From NCBI GenBank assembly GCA_905147135.1, contig LR990055.1:1364001-1428000 (forward strand): DNA of 64,000 nt, written 5' to 3'. This stretch comes from Blastobasis lacticolella (Eukaryota; Arthropoda; Insecta; Lepidoptera; Blastobasidae). Position 1 is the first letter of the stretch. The number at the start of each line of letters is the position of its first letter. The notes beneath the pieces were generated by a model. It had not been told where the DNA came from, searched no databases, and saw nothing but the letters and a program-made list of their open reading frames with translations. Positions 29,571-41,084 of this stretch are shown here, one piece after another. The translations under genes and the position numbers were made by a program.

Positions 29571-30000
29571 AATATAGGGCGTATCTGTCGTAAATCTGCT
29601 GCGCAGTTTGACAGAGTATTTAAAAATGTAATATGTATTACTGTCATGTTGGAAAAAAAAATACCGGCCTTAGAGCTACCTATAGGTGTAATAGAAATCG
29701 TACTCCTTTTATATTTTTATCAATACCATGACAATTATGACAAGGAAAATGAAATAATGAGAAAATCAATTCATTATTTAGGTATTTGTAAATGTGGAAG
29801 AGGTGAACAAGTGGAACATACGGGTAAAAAGCGTGATGTTCTGTTATTTGTTATTTAGTACTAGTAGACTTAAATACATGAATATTTCGACCTGGGTTAT
29901 GGCCTTGTGGGTGCCATGCATATAAAGACAAGCTAAACACTCTTGATCTAGCTCTAGATTATTCAGAGGGTGACCAACTAAGTTGACCTATTACCTCCGT
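29571..30000. other. Nothing recognised
   Basis: The frame at 29646-29858 is open for 70 codons but AT-driven, and I do not support it as a gene. Confidence 0.45.
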
Positions 30001-30130
30001 AGACTTGAAAATGGGCAGCAGCTTTACTGTAATCTCCGACCCGACTGCCTTGTTTGGAGATTATGGCAAATCCGTCCCGCAATGTGGAGGAGGCACAACT
30101 ACAATAGTTGAATAACTATTTGGGGAAGCT
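30000..30130 (+). repeat. Repeat C fragment, diverged
   Basis: AAATGGGCAGCAGCTTTACT and ATCTCCGACCCGACTGCC are the central part of repeat C; the tail is degraded. Confidence 0.5.
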
Positions 30131-30202
30131 GTGATGATTGTACCTAAGTATTTGTATTTCTGACACTCTTTACCCATAAATACTTACCCTTACCCACAAG
30201 GG

Positions 30203-30533
30203 TGTCGGTGGCCCAATGGTTAAGGGGTCCGTCTCGTTCCCTGAGGTGCCGGGTTCGAACCCCAGTGCTGCCATGTACCAATGACTCTTTTCTGAGTTAT
30301 GTACATTCGTTAAACACGATGCTCTTACGGTAATAGAAAACATCATGATGAAACCGGCACGCACATTTAGGCGACTGATTCAGTAACCACGATCCAATCT
30401 GGTCAGGTTCTGAGGTCACGGAGGCCAAATGGCAGTAGCTCCACTGTAATCCTGATTTGCCAAATCATGGCTCATGGTCAAGTCGGACCCCGGGCCCTGA
30501 CGCGCGAAACACCGGGACATTAACGCCAAGATG
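30203..30533 (+). repeat. SINE A, forward, full length
   Basis: The head is GTCGGTGGCCCAATGGTTAA with B-box GGTTCGAACCC, then CCATGTACCAATGACTCTTT. It ends ACATTAACGCCAAGATGACC. The body includes GAAAACATCATGATGAAACC. Confidence 0.85.
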
Positions 30534-30778
30534 ACCAGATGTACCCTTACACGAATGCATGAAACCTGAAAAGGGTCTTAGGTGAATACTACGCAGTAAA
30601 GATTGAGCTGAGTGCCATTTTACCACACTTACCTATACTACGAACGGCGTCTTTAACTGTGACATTACTTTTAACTGCCAGTCCGGTCTAGACGTAGTAC
30701 GTGATATGTCCAGGTTTGGTTTCACCACTGGGGTAGTAGACAGCGTACGTCCCGCCTGATGGCAAGTATTAATATATT

Positions 30779-31000
30779 TTAAAATAAAATAATAATATAT
30801 GCTTGGGCAATTCACACAGAGATATCTAACCCCAAAGCAAAGTGTGATGAGTGCCAGAAAACTGATAAATACTTGTATATTTTTAAATACTAATAGTAAT
30901 AGAAATTAACACTCATCATTTAAATTTCTGCCCGGCCGGGAATCGAATACGGACCTCTGCGTGGTGGACGGCATGTTAACCAACTGAACCACTTAAACGT
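30779..31000 (-). repeat. SINE B, inverted
   Basis: TTAAATTTCTGCCCGGCCGG, GAATCGAATACGG and CATGTTAACCAACTGAACCA are the inverted tRNA-like head. ATATCTAACCCCAAAGCAAA is the inverted 3' part. Confidence 0.7.
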
Positions 31001-32040
31001 CAAAGATATTCGTTTTAAAAAATGACGAATAAATTACTTAATTTAAATACTCACAAAAATAAAACATGTTGAAATCAGAGTGTTTAGTCTTTGCTCTTTT
31101 TATACAACACAGCAGCGCGTGTAAATAAAAAGAGACGATTAAAGCCGTCCGACATGAAACGAGATCGAAAGTATGGCGAGATAATGTAGGTATTCGCTAT
31201 AACATGGTGCGGCCAAAACCTGCGCAAGCGCCGAAAGAGGTCTCGTCGACGCTAAAGTCTGCAATTTTATGCCATTGCGACGCGCAAACCAGATGGCAAG
31301 TTGTAAAGTATTTCAACCGCCCACTACGCGTATAAACGGTACTTGAGTCATTTTTATTCAATCAGACGTGGTGTTACGGTTGATGGTAAATTGATATTGG
31401 GTACGATGGGTGGTGAACGTCTCTGTTTTTTACTTATGTGTGAGATTTGATGAGGCAGTGGAGATTATTTTAAAAGTCATGATAGTGCAGTTTAGTACGG
31501 TGTATTTTTATCCCGACTGCGGCGAAGCCCGAAAGGATTGGATAATCCAACACTTCACTTGACACTTACAAAGCCGGGACTTGAACTCGTGGAAAACCGG
31601 CATGTTAAATACGCTACTGTCATCGTCAAATTACATCAACCGCCCAATTTACAATTACGGAAATCAAAGTTATCATATCATCGGGAAAACAACACGATAA
31701 TCATTCACGGTCCATCTAGGCCCTCCCGCGGTTTTCGCCGGCTTCTACCAGGATCCGCATTCTTGCTCTTTCTTCTCCACTTGGCCCCTTCGTTGGCTTT
31801 CGCATCTGATGCCGCGACATCCCTCCTTGGGCCATTTGCGGGCGGGACCTCTTTCACCGTTTCAAACACCTATTTTAGCACGTATCCCAAGAGTTCAAGC
31901 AGCACAGCACGTGGTCAAACCAGCGCAAGCGAAGTTCTATAATCCTGCTCGTTAAGAAAGAACAACACCATAATTACCGACCGGAACGAAAGCTATTGAA
32001 TTAGTACCTATTCTGCCCATCTGGCAGTAATTTTTTTATT
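31001..32040. other. Unassigned stretch, partly repeat-like
   Basis: 31100-31330 is relatively CpG-rich and has no recognised repeat. The open frame at 31538-31942 (134 codons) contains a hydrophobic run but no donor, acceptor or family resemblance; its centre (CGGGCGGGACCTCTTTCACC) looks like part of an inverted repeat element. I do not support a gene. Confidence 0.4.
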
Positions 32041-32057
32041 GTAAAGTAAACATTCTG

Positions 32058-32386
32058 GTGCCCACAGCACAATTCCGCCATCGCACCACCCGCCGTGGAC
32101 TTGGTACTCATCCTCACTACGTAGACCCTCTGTTGGTCAAGACGCGAAGGTTCGAAAGAACGTTTCTCGCTCGTACGATTCGGATGTGGAATAAGCTCCC
32201 AGCCACAGTGTTTCCTTTAGACTATGACATGGGATTGTTCAAGAGGTATATTAGAGGTCTCTTCAGAGGCGGGCAACGCATTAGTGACTCCCCTGGTGTT
32301 GCTGATGTCCATAGGCGGCGGTTACCACTTTCCATCAGGTGGCCCTAATGCCTGTTTGTCTGCCGTATAACATAAAAAAAAAAACA
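32058..32386 (+). pseudogene. LINE ORF2 C-terminus with 3' UTR and poly-A
   Basis: The frame encodes QFRHRTTRRGLGTHPHYVDP, then TFLARTIRMWNKLPATVFPL and GLFKRYIRGLFRGGQ. The phrase R-T-x-R-x-WN-x-LP-x-x-VFP followed by FKR is the typical end of the ORF of non-LTR retrotransposons of the jockey/CR1 type in moths. The tail GGTGGCCCTAATGCCTGTTT and a poly-A run follow (32372-32381). It is 5'-truncated, as usual for LINE insertions. Confidence 0.7.
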
Positions 32387-32400
32387 GTAATCGGTTAAAA

Positions 32401-32735
32401 GCGTCGGTGGCATCCGACTCGTAAGCGAGAGGTACCGGATTCGAATCCCGCTGCGGCCATGTACCAATGACTCTTTACTGAGTTATGTACATTAGTTGAA
32501 TTGTAACCGATGCTTATACGGTGACGGAAACATCGTGATTAAAACCTGCACATTCAGGCGACTGAATATGTAACCATTATCCAATCTGGTTAGATTCACC
32601 TGGTAGCAAGGACACGGAGGTCAGATGGCAGTCGCTGCACTGTACCTGATCTGCAAAATCCTGGATCATGGTCAAGGCGTACTACGGACCCTTGCACGCG
32701 GCATCACAACCGGGACATTAACACCAATCTGATTA
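32401..32735 (+). repeat. SINE A, forward, near full length
   Basis: Starts GTCGGTGGCATCCGACTCGT with about 19 bases of the head deleted. It has B-box GGATTCGAATCCC and ends ACATTAACACCAATCTGATT plus ATT repeats. It sits immediately behind the LINE poly-A, as if inserted there. Confidence 0.8.
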
Positions 32736-32814
32736 TTATTATTATAAACAGTAATCGTTTTCTTTCCACCCAATATCCCATCCGTAGCGTAAATATCCAG
32801 TAACCTACTTATTT

Positions 32815-33030
32815 TATGAGCTGTCCTTGCCCGCGGCCTAGGCGTTTAGATTTGATCGCAGCCCCGCGTTGAGGCTCCCTAGAGCTCGCGGAGCACTCGA
32901 TATGTCTCGCGATGTCCCGCAATATTTTACGGAACGCGCAAATATCAGGGGACCGGTCCCGCGATATTGTCCCTTTTACGGGTCCGTCATAAACACGCAC
33001 GGATGCAAATGTGCGCGGCGGGGGCGCCTG
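32815..33030. other. CpG-rich island with octamer motif
   Basis: GC-rich, CpG-dense DNA in an AT-rich setting with no recognised repeat. ATGCAAAT (POU octamer) is at 33003-33010. The minus strand is open for 63 codons, but its ATG start and composition are not decisive. It could be a promoter or enhancer. Confidence 0.3.
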
Positions 33031-33089
33031 TAAAACAAGATGTAATGCGTGTCTAGCTGACTAGGGTGTGGACTTTATATGCCTGAATC

Positions 33090-33500
33090 GAGATTGGACT
33101 AGTTATTTTGCCTGCGACTTCGGCGGCGTTAAATTAGGTTGCTAGGTACGTTCTGGACCCGTTCCCGTGGGGATCACATTGAATTTAGGGAAAACTATCA
33201 TATGTAGCTTTCTATACTTAGGTAAAAGAATTGTTTAAATCGGTTTTTAAGTAGTTTTTGAGCTTACTTATCCATATAAAGCGTGGAGATTGTATGGCAA
33301 ACAAAATTCGATTCAATGGTGTGGAGGTTAAAGTTCTAGATTCTAGATTCGGATGCCAAAAAAACAACACAAAATTACTTATTAGACGGAGGAAAATGAA
33401 AAAAAATTTATAATTAACTAGCTTTTGCCCCTATCTTCGTCCGTGATTTTGGTTAAGCTTAGTTCCCTCGTGAACCACATTGAATATCGGGATAAATAGG
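33090..33500. repeat. Diverged dispersed repeat scraps
   Basis: CCCGTTCCCGTGGGGATCAC (about 33157) and CTTTTGCCCCTATCTTCGTC (about 33422) each belong to a widespread moth repeat with ATTGAATTT/ATTGAATAT phrases; compare 57010-57055. The element is fragmentary. Confidence 0.4.
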
Positions 33501-33699
33501 TATAATATATACCTAGCTTATTATATAATTACCTACCTAAATATAAAAATAAGTTCTGTCGTTTTTGTGTAGTTGAAAATATTGAATCAACGATGATAGT
33601 TTATGTTAAAATACCCATTACGCCTAATTAATATCACATTACAAAGCTACATAAACCACAACGAATAGCCAAGACCTCAGGCTATCGAGAGTTAGTCAT

Positions 33700-33900
33700 T
33701 TCATTTCTCGAAGGCCATTATCTCGTGAGGTCCACCGGCTGCGAACATCGGTTAGCGTGTAGCTAAGTGGCGCTGTAAGAATCTCGCAGGAAGGCTTACG
33801 CGACGAGTTTGCTTTATAAATGCAAATTCCTCGGCCATAAACTTGCAGCCGGGGAGCGCTTTTCGTATTTGGCGCACACATTGTGGCGAATGGGAAAGTG
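33700..33900. other. Second CpG-rich island with octamer and Hox-like sites
   Basis: Unique-looking, CpG-rich sequence with TTTATAAATGCAAAT (octamer ATGCAAAT at 33820-33827) and CCATAAACT nearby. Two overlapping minus-strand frames are open but short. A regulatory module is possible; nothing proves it. Confidence 0.3.
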
Positions 33901-34224
33901 GGTATATGTTGTTCTGACTAATCGTGTTTCGCATTTACGGAATGGTAAACAGAAAGAACTCACTGTTTAGGTCAAATACTTCAGCTTTTCCTTATTCTGT
34001 AGAGTCTGTAGAGAGAGTAGGAAGTGGATGGGTGACCATGTCTTACTTTGAGGCTAATTGACCTTCAGCATTTGACTGAGGAAGTACCCCCACCTTACAG
34101 AATATCGCAGCTAAATAATACTCTTTTAAATAGTATTGTGTTTCTGCCGGTGAGTAAGGTTTCCAGTGCTCCATGGGGTGGGGATTTGGGGAACCGTGGC
34201 TTTGGCAGTAGAGTGGCATTTGCC

Positions 34225-34362
34225 TTTTTGCTGCCAGTGTTATAGAGGTAGGCAACGCATTGGCGATACTCTTGGTGTTGCTAATGTCTATAGGCAATGG
34301 TGACCACTTTCCATCAGGTGGCCCGCTTGCCTGTTTGCCTACCGTATGACATAAAAAAAAAG
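34225..34362 (+). repeat. LINE 3' end with poly-A
   Basis: GGTAGGCAACGCATTGGCGA, GGTGACCACTTTCCATCAGG and TGGCCCGCTTGCCTGTTTGC match the end of the LINE at 32058-32386, including the A-run after ATGACAT. Confidence 0.65.
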
Positions 34363-34559
34363 CATCAGCACCGTAACAAGCTTGCCGTTCGTTAGGTGTG
34401 CCTCCTAATACCGTTGGCAAAACGAGGTGGACCAAGGTCTTGCGCTGGGTACCCTGAAACTAGTAGAAGTATCGGGAGCTGATTATCACGCCATGACGGT
34501 AGGTAGGGTTTCTTTATTCCATAATATTCTAGTTTAATGTGGATCTTTATACTTACCAT

Positions 34560-34730
34560 ATCATTATCAGTAGCCCATAACGTGCGGGCCAGTCAACAAA
34601 CTCTCCACCAAGCATGCCAAAGACCGAGCGAAGTGGACCAACAGGAGTAAGAAGGCGGACCCCAACCGGCGCGTACGCGGGAGGCGCAACCGGGATTCAA
34701 CGAGGCGGGCATGATGATGTGATGATTATT
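34560..34730 (-). repeat. Dispersed repeat, possible RTE LINE scrap
   Basis: GTGCGGGCCAGTCAACAAAC, AAGCGAGCGAAGTGG-like sequence and a GATGATGTGATGAT tail suggest the 3' end of an RTE-type element. Orientation is uncertain. Confidence 0.35.
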
Positions 34731-34935
34731 ATCAGTAGCCCGCAATAGGTCCATTGCTGCATTTAAGGTACAAGTGGCCTGTTAACCGTAATCTTCCCAA
34801 TCTAATCTAATGGTAGGCGGGTTGGAGATTACGCCGTTGATTAAAAAAACAAAACACGTTGAGCTTCTTTCCATGGAAGCCCTAGCTAGGTTATTTGCTT
34901 GTACGCCTTGCACGATACCCAAAGGAAACTGGGTA
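34730..34935 (-). repeat. Repeat C, diverged copy
   Basis: CAGTAGCCCGCAATAGGTCC, GGTAGGCGGGTTGGAGATTA and CTTGTACGCCTTGCACGATA follow the order of repeat C in inverted sense, with many changes. Confidence 0.45.
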
Positions 34936-35091
34936 GCGCTATTTTCACATTCAACGATCCGTCAATGGTAGAAATATATGAGGTGATCAGATTAACAGTT
35001 TTAGAAATGACTAAGCTATTAATATATGATAGGCTATCATTCTGTTGATTCGATATCGGTAAACGAATGACGAGTCAGTGGCCGGCCATCT

Positions 35092-35446
35092 TGGCGTTTA
35101 ATTATGTCCCGATGCTCTCGCGCGCTAGGGCCTAGATCAGCCTTGACCATGATCCAGGATTAGGCAGATCTGGTAATTACAGTGGAGCGACTGCCTTCTG
35201 ACCTTCGTAACCTTGTAATCAGGGGAACCTGACCAGATTGGATCATGGTTATACGTTCAGTCACCTACATGTGCAGTTTTCATCGCGATGTTTTCCATCA
35301 CCGTAAGAGCATTCGGTTAGTGTTCAACACACAGTGTGTACATAATCAGAAAAAAGTTATTTGTAGGTACATGGCAGCACAAGGATTCGAACCCGGTACC
35401 TCGCGGTACGAGTCGGACCCCTTAACCATTAGGTCACCGACGACGC
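35092..35446 (-). repeat. SINE A, inverted, full length
   Basis: Starts ATCTTGGCGTTTAATTATGT and ends with the inverted head: GGATTCGAACCCGG, GAGTCGGACCCCTTAACCAT and TAGGTCACCGACGACG. Confidence 0.8.
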
Positions 35447-35449
35447 CCT

Positions 35450-36050
35450 GACATGACTGCTCCGTAGAGCTCAGTATATTTGGTAGTATTGGAAGGAACG
35501 GTTAATTATCTAAACTGCCCGACACTCTTCTAATGCGATGACTCTCGTGACTTGACTTTCTTCTTACTTAACTGTTACTTAAATGTTGACCGTAATTGCA
35601 GCAATAATAATCAATAACTCCCAACACCCATCATCATCATGACAGCATGGGGACCACATAAAGGCTTTGCAGCTACCTCAGTACCGCGTTTTGAGTCATA
35701 ACGCTTTCTTCATAACTTATGACGGGTTTTTCCGCTACAACTTATAACGGAAGAACCCCTGCATCCAGCCAGTGTCACCCCCCATATAGCAAGGTCAAGG
35801 TCTGCAAGACCGTCTACAATAGACGAGGCCATGTGCTTGCCCCTCATAACTTACAGAGATATGTTACATAATTCAAGGTCACAATGACATTACCGTCTAA
35901 ACTGTAGGGAAATAGCCATAATTTATTGCGTAGGATTATGTCTAACGCTAACTTATTACACCGTTTTAAATGAAATTACGAACCCACATAAGGACAGAAA
36001 ACTGTCCGCCGGACCGCGATTACACTTTGATAGGGAAAATACAAGTATAA
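35450..36050. other. Nothing recognised
   Basis: No gene or clear family repeat; GCCTTGACC-like scraps near 35800 are too short to assign. Confidence 0.4.
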
Positions 36051-36053
36051 TTA

Positions 36054-36097
36054 GGCAGATAAACATATAAATGTTGACATTTATATGTTTATCTGCC
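36054..36097. repeat. Perfect hairpin, 21-bp stem, 2-nt loop
   Basis: 36054-36074 (GGCAGATAAACATATAAATG, then T) and 36077-36097 are exact inverted copies around TG. The loop is too small for a typical miRNA precursor, so it is more likely an inverted duplication or MITE core. Confidence 0.8.
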
Positions 36098-36302
36098 AAC
36101 AATTTGCCGTAGTAAAGTGGTCGTTAGTCCCGACGGCGGTATCACGTGCTTGATTAATTTAGTTCTTGCGGACATTATGAGACACTAATGTGCTATGCTA
36201 TAATGACCATTTGGGAGACAGGCGGATTGAATGTTCTACCAATGGTGTTGGAGACATATTGGAAAATAATCTGCAGCCGAAACTAAGTATTTGTAGGTCA
36301 TC

Positions 36303-36623
36303 TTTAATGTCCCGGTTGTGCTCTCGCGCACGAGGGTCCGAGGTCCGTCTTGATCGTGATCCAGGATTTGGCAGATCGGGTAATTACAGTGGAGCGACTA
36401 CCATCTGACCTCCGTGACCTTGCTACCGTGGGAACCTGACCAGATTGGAGCATGGTTACACATTCAGATTTCATCACGATGTTTTCACCGTAAGAGAATC
36501 GGTTAGTTTTTAACTAATGTACATAACTCAAAAAATAGTCATTGGTACATGGCCGCAGTGGAATTCGAACTCGGTACCTCTCGCTTCCGAGCCGAATACC
36601 GTAACCATTCGGTCACAGAAGCT
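36303..36623 (-). repeat. SINE A, inverted, near full length
   Basis: TTTAATGTCCCGGTTGTGCT, GATCCAGGATTTGGCAGATC and the head GAATTCGAACTCGG, ATTCGGTCACAGAAGCTCC mark the copy. A short part of the middle (GTCGCCTGAATGTGCAG type) is deleted. Confidence 0.8.
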
Positions 36624-36629
36624 CCGTAT

Positions 36630-37670
36630 TTGTAAGTTTATTCTATCGTTTTTCGTACGGGACGCTGTACCATAACGTCCTAAAAAATAAGTGCCTACCT
36701 AGAGGAGGAAAGTGACTCTCTATTGCAACGTCGACAAAATTTGTTATAAACAGTTTTGTGAATAACTGTTTGTAGCACACTGTCATGGTGAAAACGGTAC
36801 AAAAACGATAATTAACAGCAACTTAGTACTTACTTACCTCCTAATAATTAGAGAGTCAAAAGTAAAAAAGATACCTACCTAGCTCTAATACTACTTAGGT
36901 AGATACCTTGAAACAAAAACGTAGCTAATTACAAAAACAAAAAAGACACTTTCACCGTTAGGTGATACCAACTAAGGTGATTAAGCTTAGCTTCTTAGTT
37001 CACTTAAATACCTAATAGGTTTAGGTGTCTACAGTTTAAACTAAAACCTATAAAAACAGCATTGTATTCGTTTGCTACATGTGAGCCAACACATAGTTCT
37101 CTCAAGCGTCCGGTTCCAAGCGTTTTCGTGTTTACACGTAGAAAAACCCGAAACGAACTGTCGACGAAGCCTGCAGCAAAAACGTGCCTAATTACACGGA
37201 GTGAGGAGTTACGAGTCGTCGCTGGTAAAAACATCGGGTCTACAGGGTAAGGCTCTGTTCTAACTGGCTGTGGGATACTACAGACAAACTGGATGCCGGT
37301 AAAATTTTACACCCTATTTTCAAAATCTCGATAATAAATCGCAGATTGGTGGATGTCGAGGACAGACGTCTGTCATGATCATAGCAAGTTATGGTTATGG
37401 CCGTATACTTTTGTACCGTTCGAATGTCTTTCAAAATACTGAAATTATTTCGATGTGTTATTAGATTTTTTATGAATATTTGGATAATTTTAGGACTCTT
37501 TCAAGGCCATAGTGAATAATGTGATGCTTCCTGGCCGGACCACCATTTAGTATCTACCCAGAAACTTATACACTACATGAATGCTACCTAAAATCTATCT
37601 CTTCAATATGAATGACAATAGGCTCTTTCTATTTAAGCATGTTACATCCTCAGCCGCGTCCCACATGTAC
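36630..37670. other. Nothing firmly recognised
   Basis: AT-rich with many short CTACCTA/TAGGTAG motifs (36690-36910). 37040-37260 is open on both strands for 60-76 codons, with no splice signals or family resemblance. Confidence 0.4.
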
Positions 37671-37675
37671 AATTT

Positions 37676-38073
37676 AGTAGAGTAGAAATAGTTTTGGAGG
37701 TGGAACTAATTGCAACAGAAATTATTATTGCGACAAATACACTTCTAATCAACATAAAAATATATAATATACCTTTACCTTGTGAGAGGGTCCGAAAGGT
37801 CAAATTATTTGGTTTCTCGTAAATATCTCGATCAACGTGCAAATTTTAAAGTTCTTTATAACTTTTGCTTTACACGCTTCTTCTAATCTGAACTGTTTAC
37901 GAGCAAACACTCGATTGTGGCTGTAGACACAATACCCGTTTGTTAGGGAATTGTTTGAAAAATGTAGCACAAAATGTACATTTGCATTAATTAGAAGCGT
38001 ACTTACAATTATACGCAATAATAATTTCAGTTGCAATTAGTTCCACCTCAAGCCCCATCATTCTACTGCACTA
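37676..38073. mobile_element. TIR element, about 400 bp
   Basis: The left end AGTAGAGTAGAAATAG, GGAGGTGGAACTAATTGCAA and CAGAAATTATTATTGCG is answered at 38014-38073 by CGCAATAATAATTTCAGTTG, CAATTAGTTCCACCTC and CATTCTACTGCAC. Inner segments (CACTTCTAATCAAC against TTAATTAGAAGCG) also pair. There is no transposase. Confidence 0.65.
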
Positions 38074-38351
38074 ATAAGGTATGACGGCAGTCAAAACGCT
38101 ATCTTAGTTAGTAAAAAAAGTACCTTCAAAAGGATATAAATGTGAACAAGACCTAGCGCCTAGCAAACACAAGTTTCCACAGTCCCACCACTCTCTGCTA
38201 CGCGGTTTTTCGGGCGCAAAACTTTTGTTTTCGTCATGGCTCCGATTCCCGGTACAACGTTGAAGTTTGCCAAACTGTTTATTGTTTGGGTGGCAGGTTG
38301 ATCGATGCTCGCCTTTTATTGAATGAGGACTGTTGGTGTCTTTTCTGTGTT

Positions 38352-38593
38352 TGTTTACACTAACCCCATACACTTGTGGGTGTCGTACAAGGCGACTAAT
38401 GTTTTCGAGGCAAAAGATCTAGAGTCTCCGTATGCTGGAAAATGGGCAGCAGCGTTTTCCATTGTTATAATTATAACACTGCGAACTCCAAACCCTGCCA
38501 ACTGTGGAGATAATGGCAATAACCTCCCCTTTCTCCTCTCTTCCGTAGGAAAGGCTCTAAGTCTTGCAGTGGACTGTTATGGGCTGTGATGAT
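38352..38593 (+). repeat. Interspersed repeat C, forward copy
   Basis: ACTAACCCCATACACTTGTG, AAATGGGCAGCAGCGTTTTC and GCAGTGGACTGTTATGGGCT, then GTGATGATG. Confidence 0.75.
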
Positions 38594-39760
38594 GTAGTAG
38601 GATTTTATGATATAACTAGCTACCAACCGGCCCCGGGATCGCAACGGGTGATCTCAGTTCTCTATTATAATACGCATGTGTTAGATAGGGTGTATAGAGT
38701 GTACAGATCTCGCGTGTGAATGTAAGTATTTAGAAGATATTAATGATGGTGGTCTAGTATTTTATCGAAAACTAAGGGTGGAAAGCTTAATGAAATAAAA
38801 ACAGGGCACATTAGTTAAATATAAATAGCTATTTATTCCAGAAAGGAAAAGCATATTTAAACACACATATTGGATCAAATTAGATAAGTTATTATATTAT
38901 AGGATAGGCAATCATAGCAAACAAAGTTACTTGGGAAATATAACAATATATTCTGAACATAATAAAACATGGCAAAATACAAAATCCCTAAAAATGGGAC
39001 AATAGTATTACGTATGATTCAATCAATAACCGATTATATAGATGAATAAAACTAATACAAAATATAAAGCAACAATAAAACAATGCAAGTTTGTACTTAA
39101 CTCTGTGCCGGGTCTGGAGCAACAAGGCCCTCCCAGTCTCTCGACTGGGTTTATATAACCAACATTCAAACGGAAGTTAGAAGCCGTTACATTTCAACCA
39201 ATGACAGCACGTTATAATAATTCTAATTAACTATGAAATATTGTGCAAAGATAATAACCAAATTCATCGAAATAGTTCTTAAAACTATTTTAAATAATTA
39301 TAAGATACATTAAATGAATGTGCTCAAAGATTAAACATCGTTCAGGAGTTTCGTACATTCGTTCTGAAACGACTATAATTTTATTTGGCAATATTATTTA
39401 TTATTAATTACGATAGTTTTACTTTTAAATAACAATTAAAAATAGACTATAATACCATATAATATAACACATGCATTATACTTAAAGGCCTTTCGGAAGA
39501 AATTCTCTGAATTATAGTGCATCAAAATCCGTTGCGTGGTTTAGAAGGAGTTAGCTGGAATACAGACAGGCCGTACGCTTGTTTGCCACTTTATTGATAT
39601 ATAAAAAATATAGACAGACAGACGTGGTAAGCTTTACACAACACAAAATATTAAAAATAGTTTCTTTTATTTCTAAACACCTATAATATATTTTATTTAT
39701 TGCGACAAATAATTATTAAATTTAGGTTTATTCCATAGTATAAGCTTAATTATAAACTCA
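38594..39760. other. AT-rich DNA with repeat scraps
   Basis: No gene seen. GAATTCTCTGAATTATAGTG (39505) and GTTGCGTGGTTTAGAAGGAG resemble, inverted, the piece at 52555-52620, a dispersed moth repeat. The rest is unassigned. Confidence 0.4.
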
Positions 39761-39769
39761 TTTTATTAA

Positions 39770-40050
39770 TGTATTGCTTGACGGTGCAGTGTCGGTGGGA
39801 GATTACATGGCCCGCTGAAAACCAGCGTTGGGGTACACGCCAAGCGGCCACAATATTATGCTTAGGAGGGTCCACTTACTCCGGATGCCCGCGCACAATG
39901 CCAGTGGGAACCCAATAATTGTCTGTGTATTATATACCGATATTTTTGAATGTCGTTATTGTTATTATTGTGTTGCAAAATGATTGTGTGGTGGCGTCCA
40001 TGTGTAATAAATGTTTCTTTCTTTCTTTCTATCTTACTTTATTTAAATAT
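39770..40050 (+). repeat. LINE-like 3' end with TTTC microsatellite
   Basis: CTCCGGATGCCCGCGCACAA, ATGCCAGTGGGAACCCAATA and GGCGTCCATGTGTAATAAAT, then TTCTTTCTTTCTTTCT, are shared with 61540-61668. Confidence 0.55.
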
Positions 40051-40070
40051 AGGTACTTTATAAGGAAAGA

Positions 40071-40275
40071 ATACGGTGAGAGAAAACATCGTGATGAAAC
40101 CTGCACATTCAGGCGACTGAATGTGTAACCATGATCCAATCTGGTCAGGTTCCCCTTTTAACAGTCAGCGAGGTCAGATGACAGTCGCTCCACTGTAATT
40201 ACCTGATCTGCCAAGTCTTGGGTCATGGTCAAGGTGGACACCGGGCCCTCCATAAGCATAATTGGGATATTATAA
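40071..40275 (+). repeat. SINE A, forward, 5'-truncated
   Basis: Starts ACGGTGAGAGAAAACATCGT and runs to ATAATTGGGATATTATAATG. The tRNA-like head is missing. Confidence 0.8.
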
Positions 40276-40779
40276 TGTTTTAAACTATCGCGGTTATTAT
40301 CACACATTTTAAACTATACGTAAACAAACCCGGTAAAAAAGTATGTTACTTTAAAAACTGGGATATTAAAAAATAGGGAAAAATAGGATTAATAAAACTC
40401 TACATTTAGCATTTAACATTAATTAATTATTTTTTCCTTAAACATTTTACGTAGTAGGTACATCACCTCTTCCCAAACGTTGTCTTCCAGACATCTGAGC
40501 AAGGGAATACCTAGAACAAATTAAAATTCCGTACACTTGTCCACTGACACAGTGCAATCAAATTCTTCATCTTCCTTATAGCGCTATACTAGGACATGTT
40601 AGGAAAGCGGGTCTCATCACGCGAAGTGGACTACGGGGTGAGGAAGTGGAACCTGTTGGAAAAATAACGGGTCGGCAATGCCGCTCACCTCACACCCATA
40701 GTGCAGCGGTCCTGGTGGACCGACAGGGCTGCATTCGGGGAGGGAAAAATGTTAAGTAAACTTTGTTACCAACCAATTT

Positions 40780-40925
40780 TTTTTTACACCACAAGGGTGG
40801 CAAACAAGCTTACGGCCTACCTGATGGTAAGCAGTCACCGCAGCCTATGGACGTTTACAATACCAGCGGCATCACCCACGCGTTGCCGAGCCCGTAAAAA
40901 CCTTCGTAATTTTCCATCGATGTAA
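40780..40925 (-). repeat. LINE 3' end (family D), inverted
   Basis: TTTTTTTTACACCACAAGGG (inverted poly-A), TGGTAAGCAGTCACCGCAGC and CGTTGCCGAGCCCGTAAAAA match the copy at 61665-61902 on the opposite strand. Confidence 0.7.
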
Positions 40926-41084
40926 ACAAACCACTAATTGAACAAGAACTCGTCAGTCACTCAAAACAAAAGAACAGATGTAAATTCACACCATTGGTGA
41001 CCAGTTTTGCTTCAGTTTGTCTCATATCTACAAATCACCAATACCCAGTTATTTATTTAGAACATATATATTAATGTTTTGTGT

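Noticed and set aside
31538..31942. 134-codon frame with a hydrophobic run
   Set aside because: No splice signals or coding bias, and the sequence looks repeat-derived; not supported as a gene.
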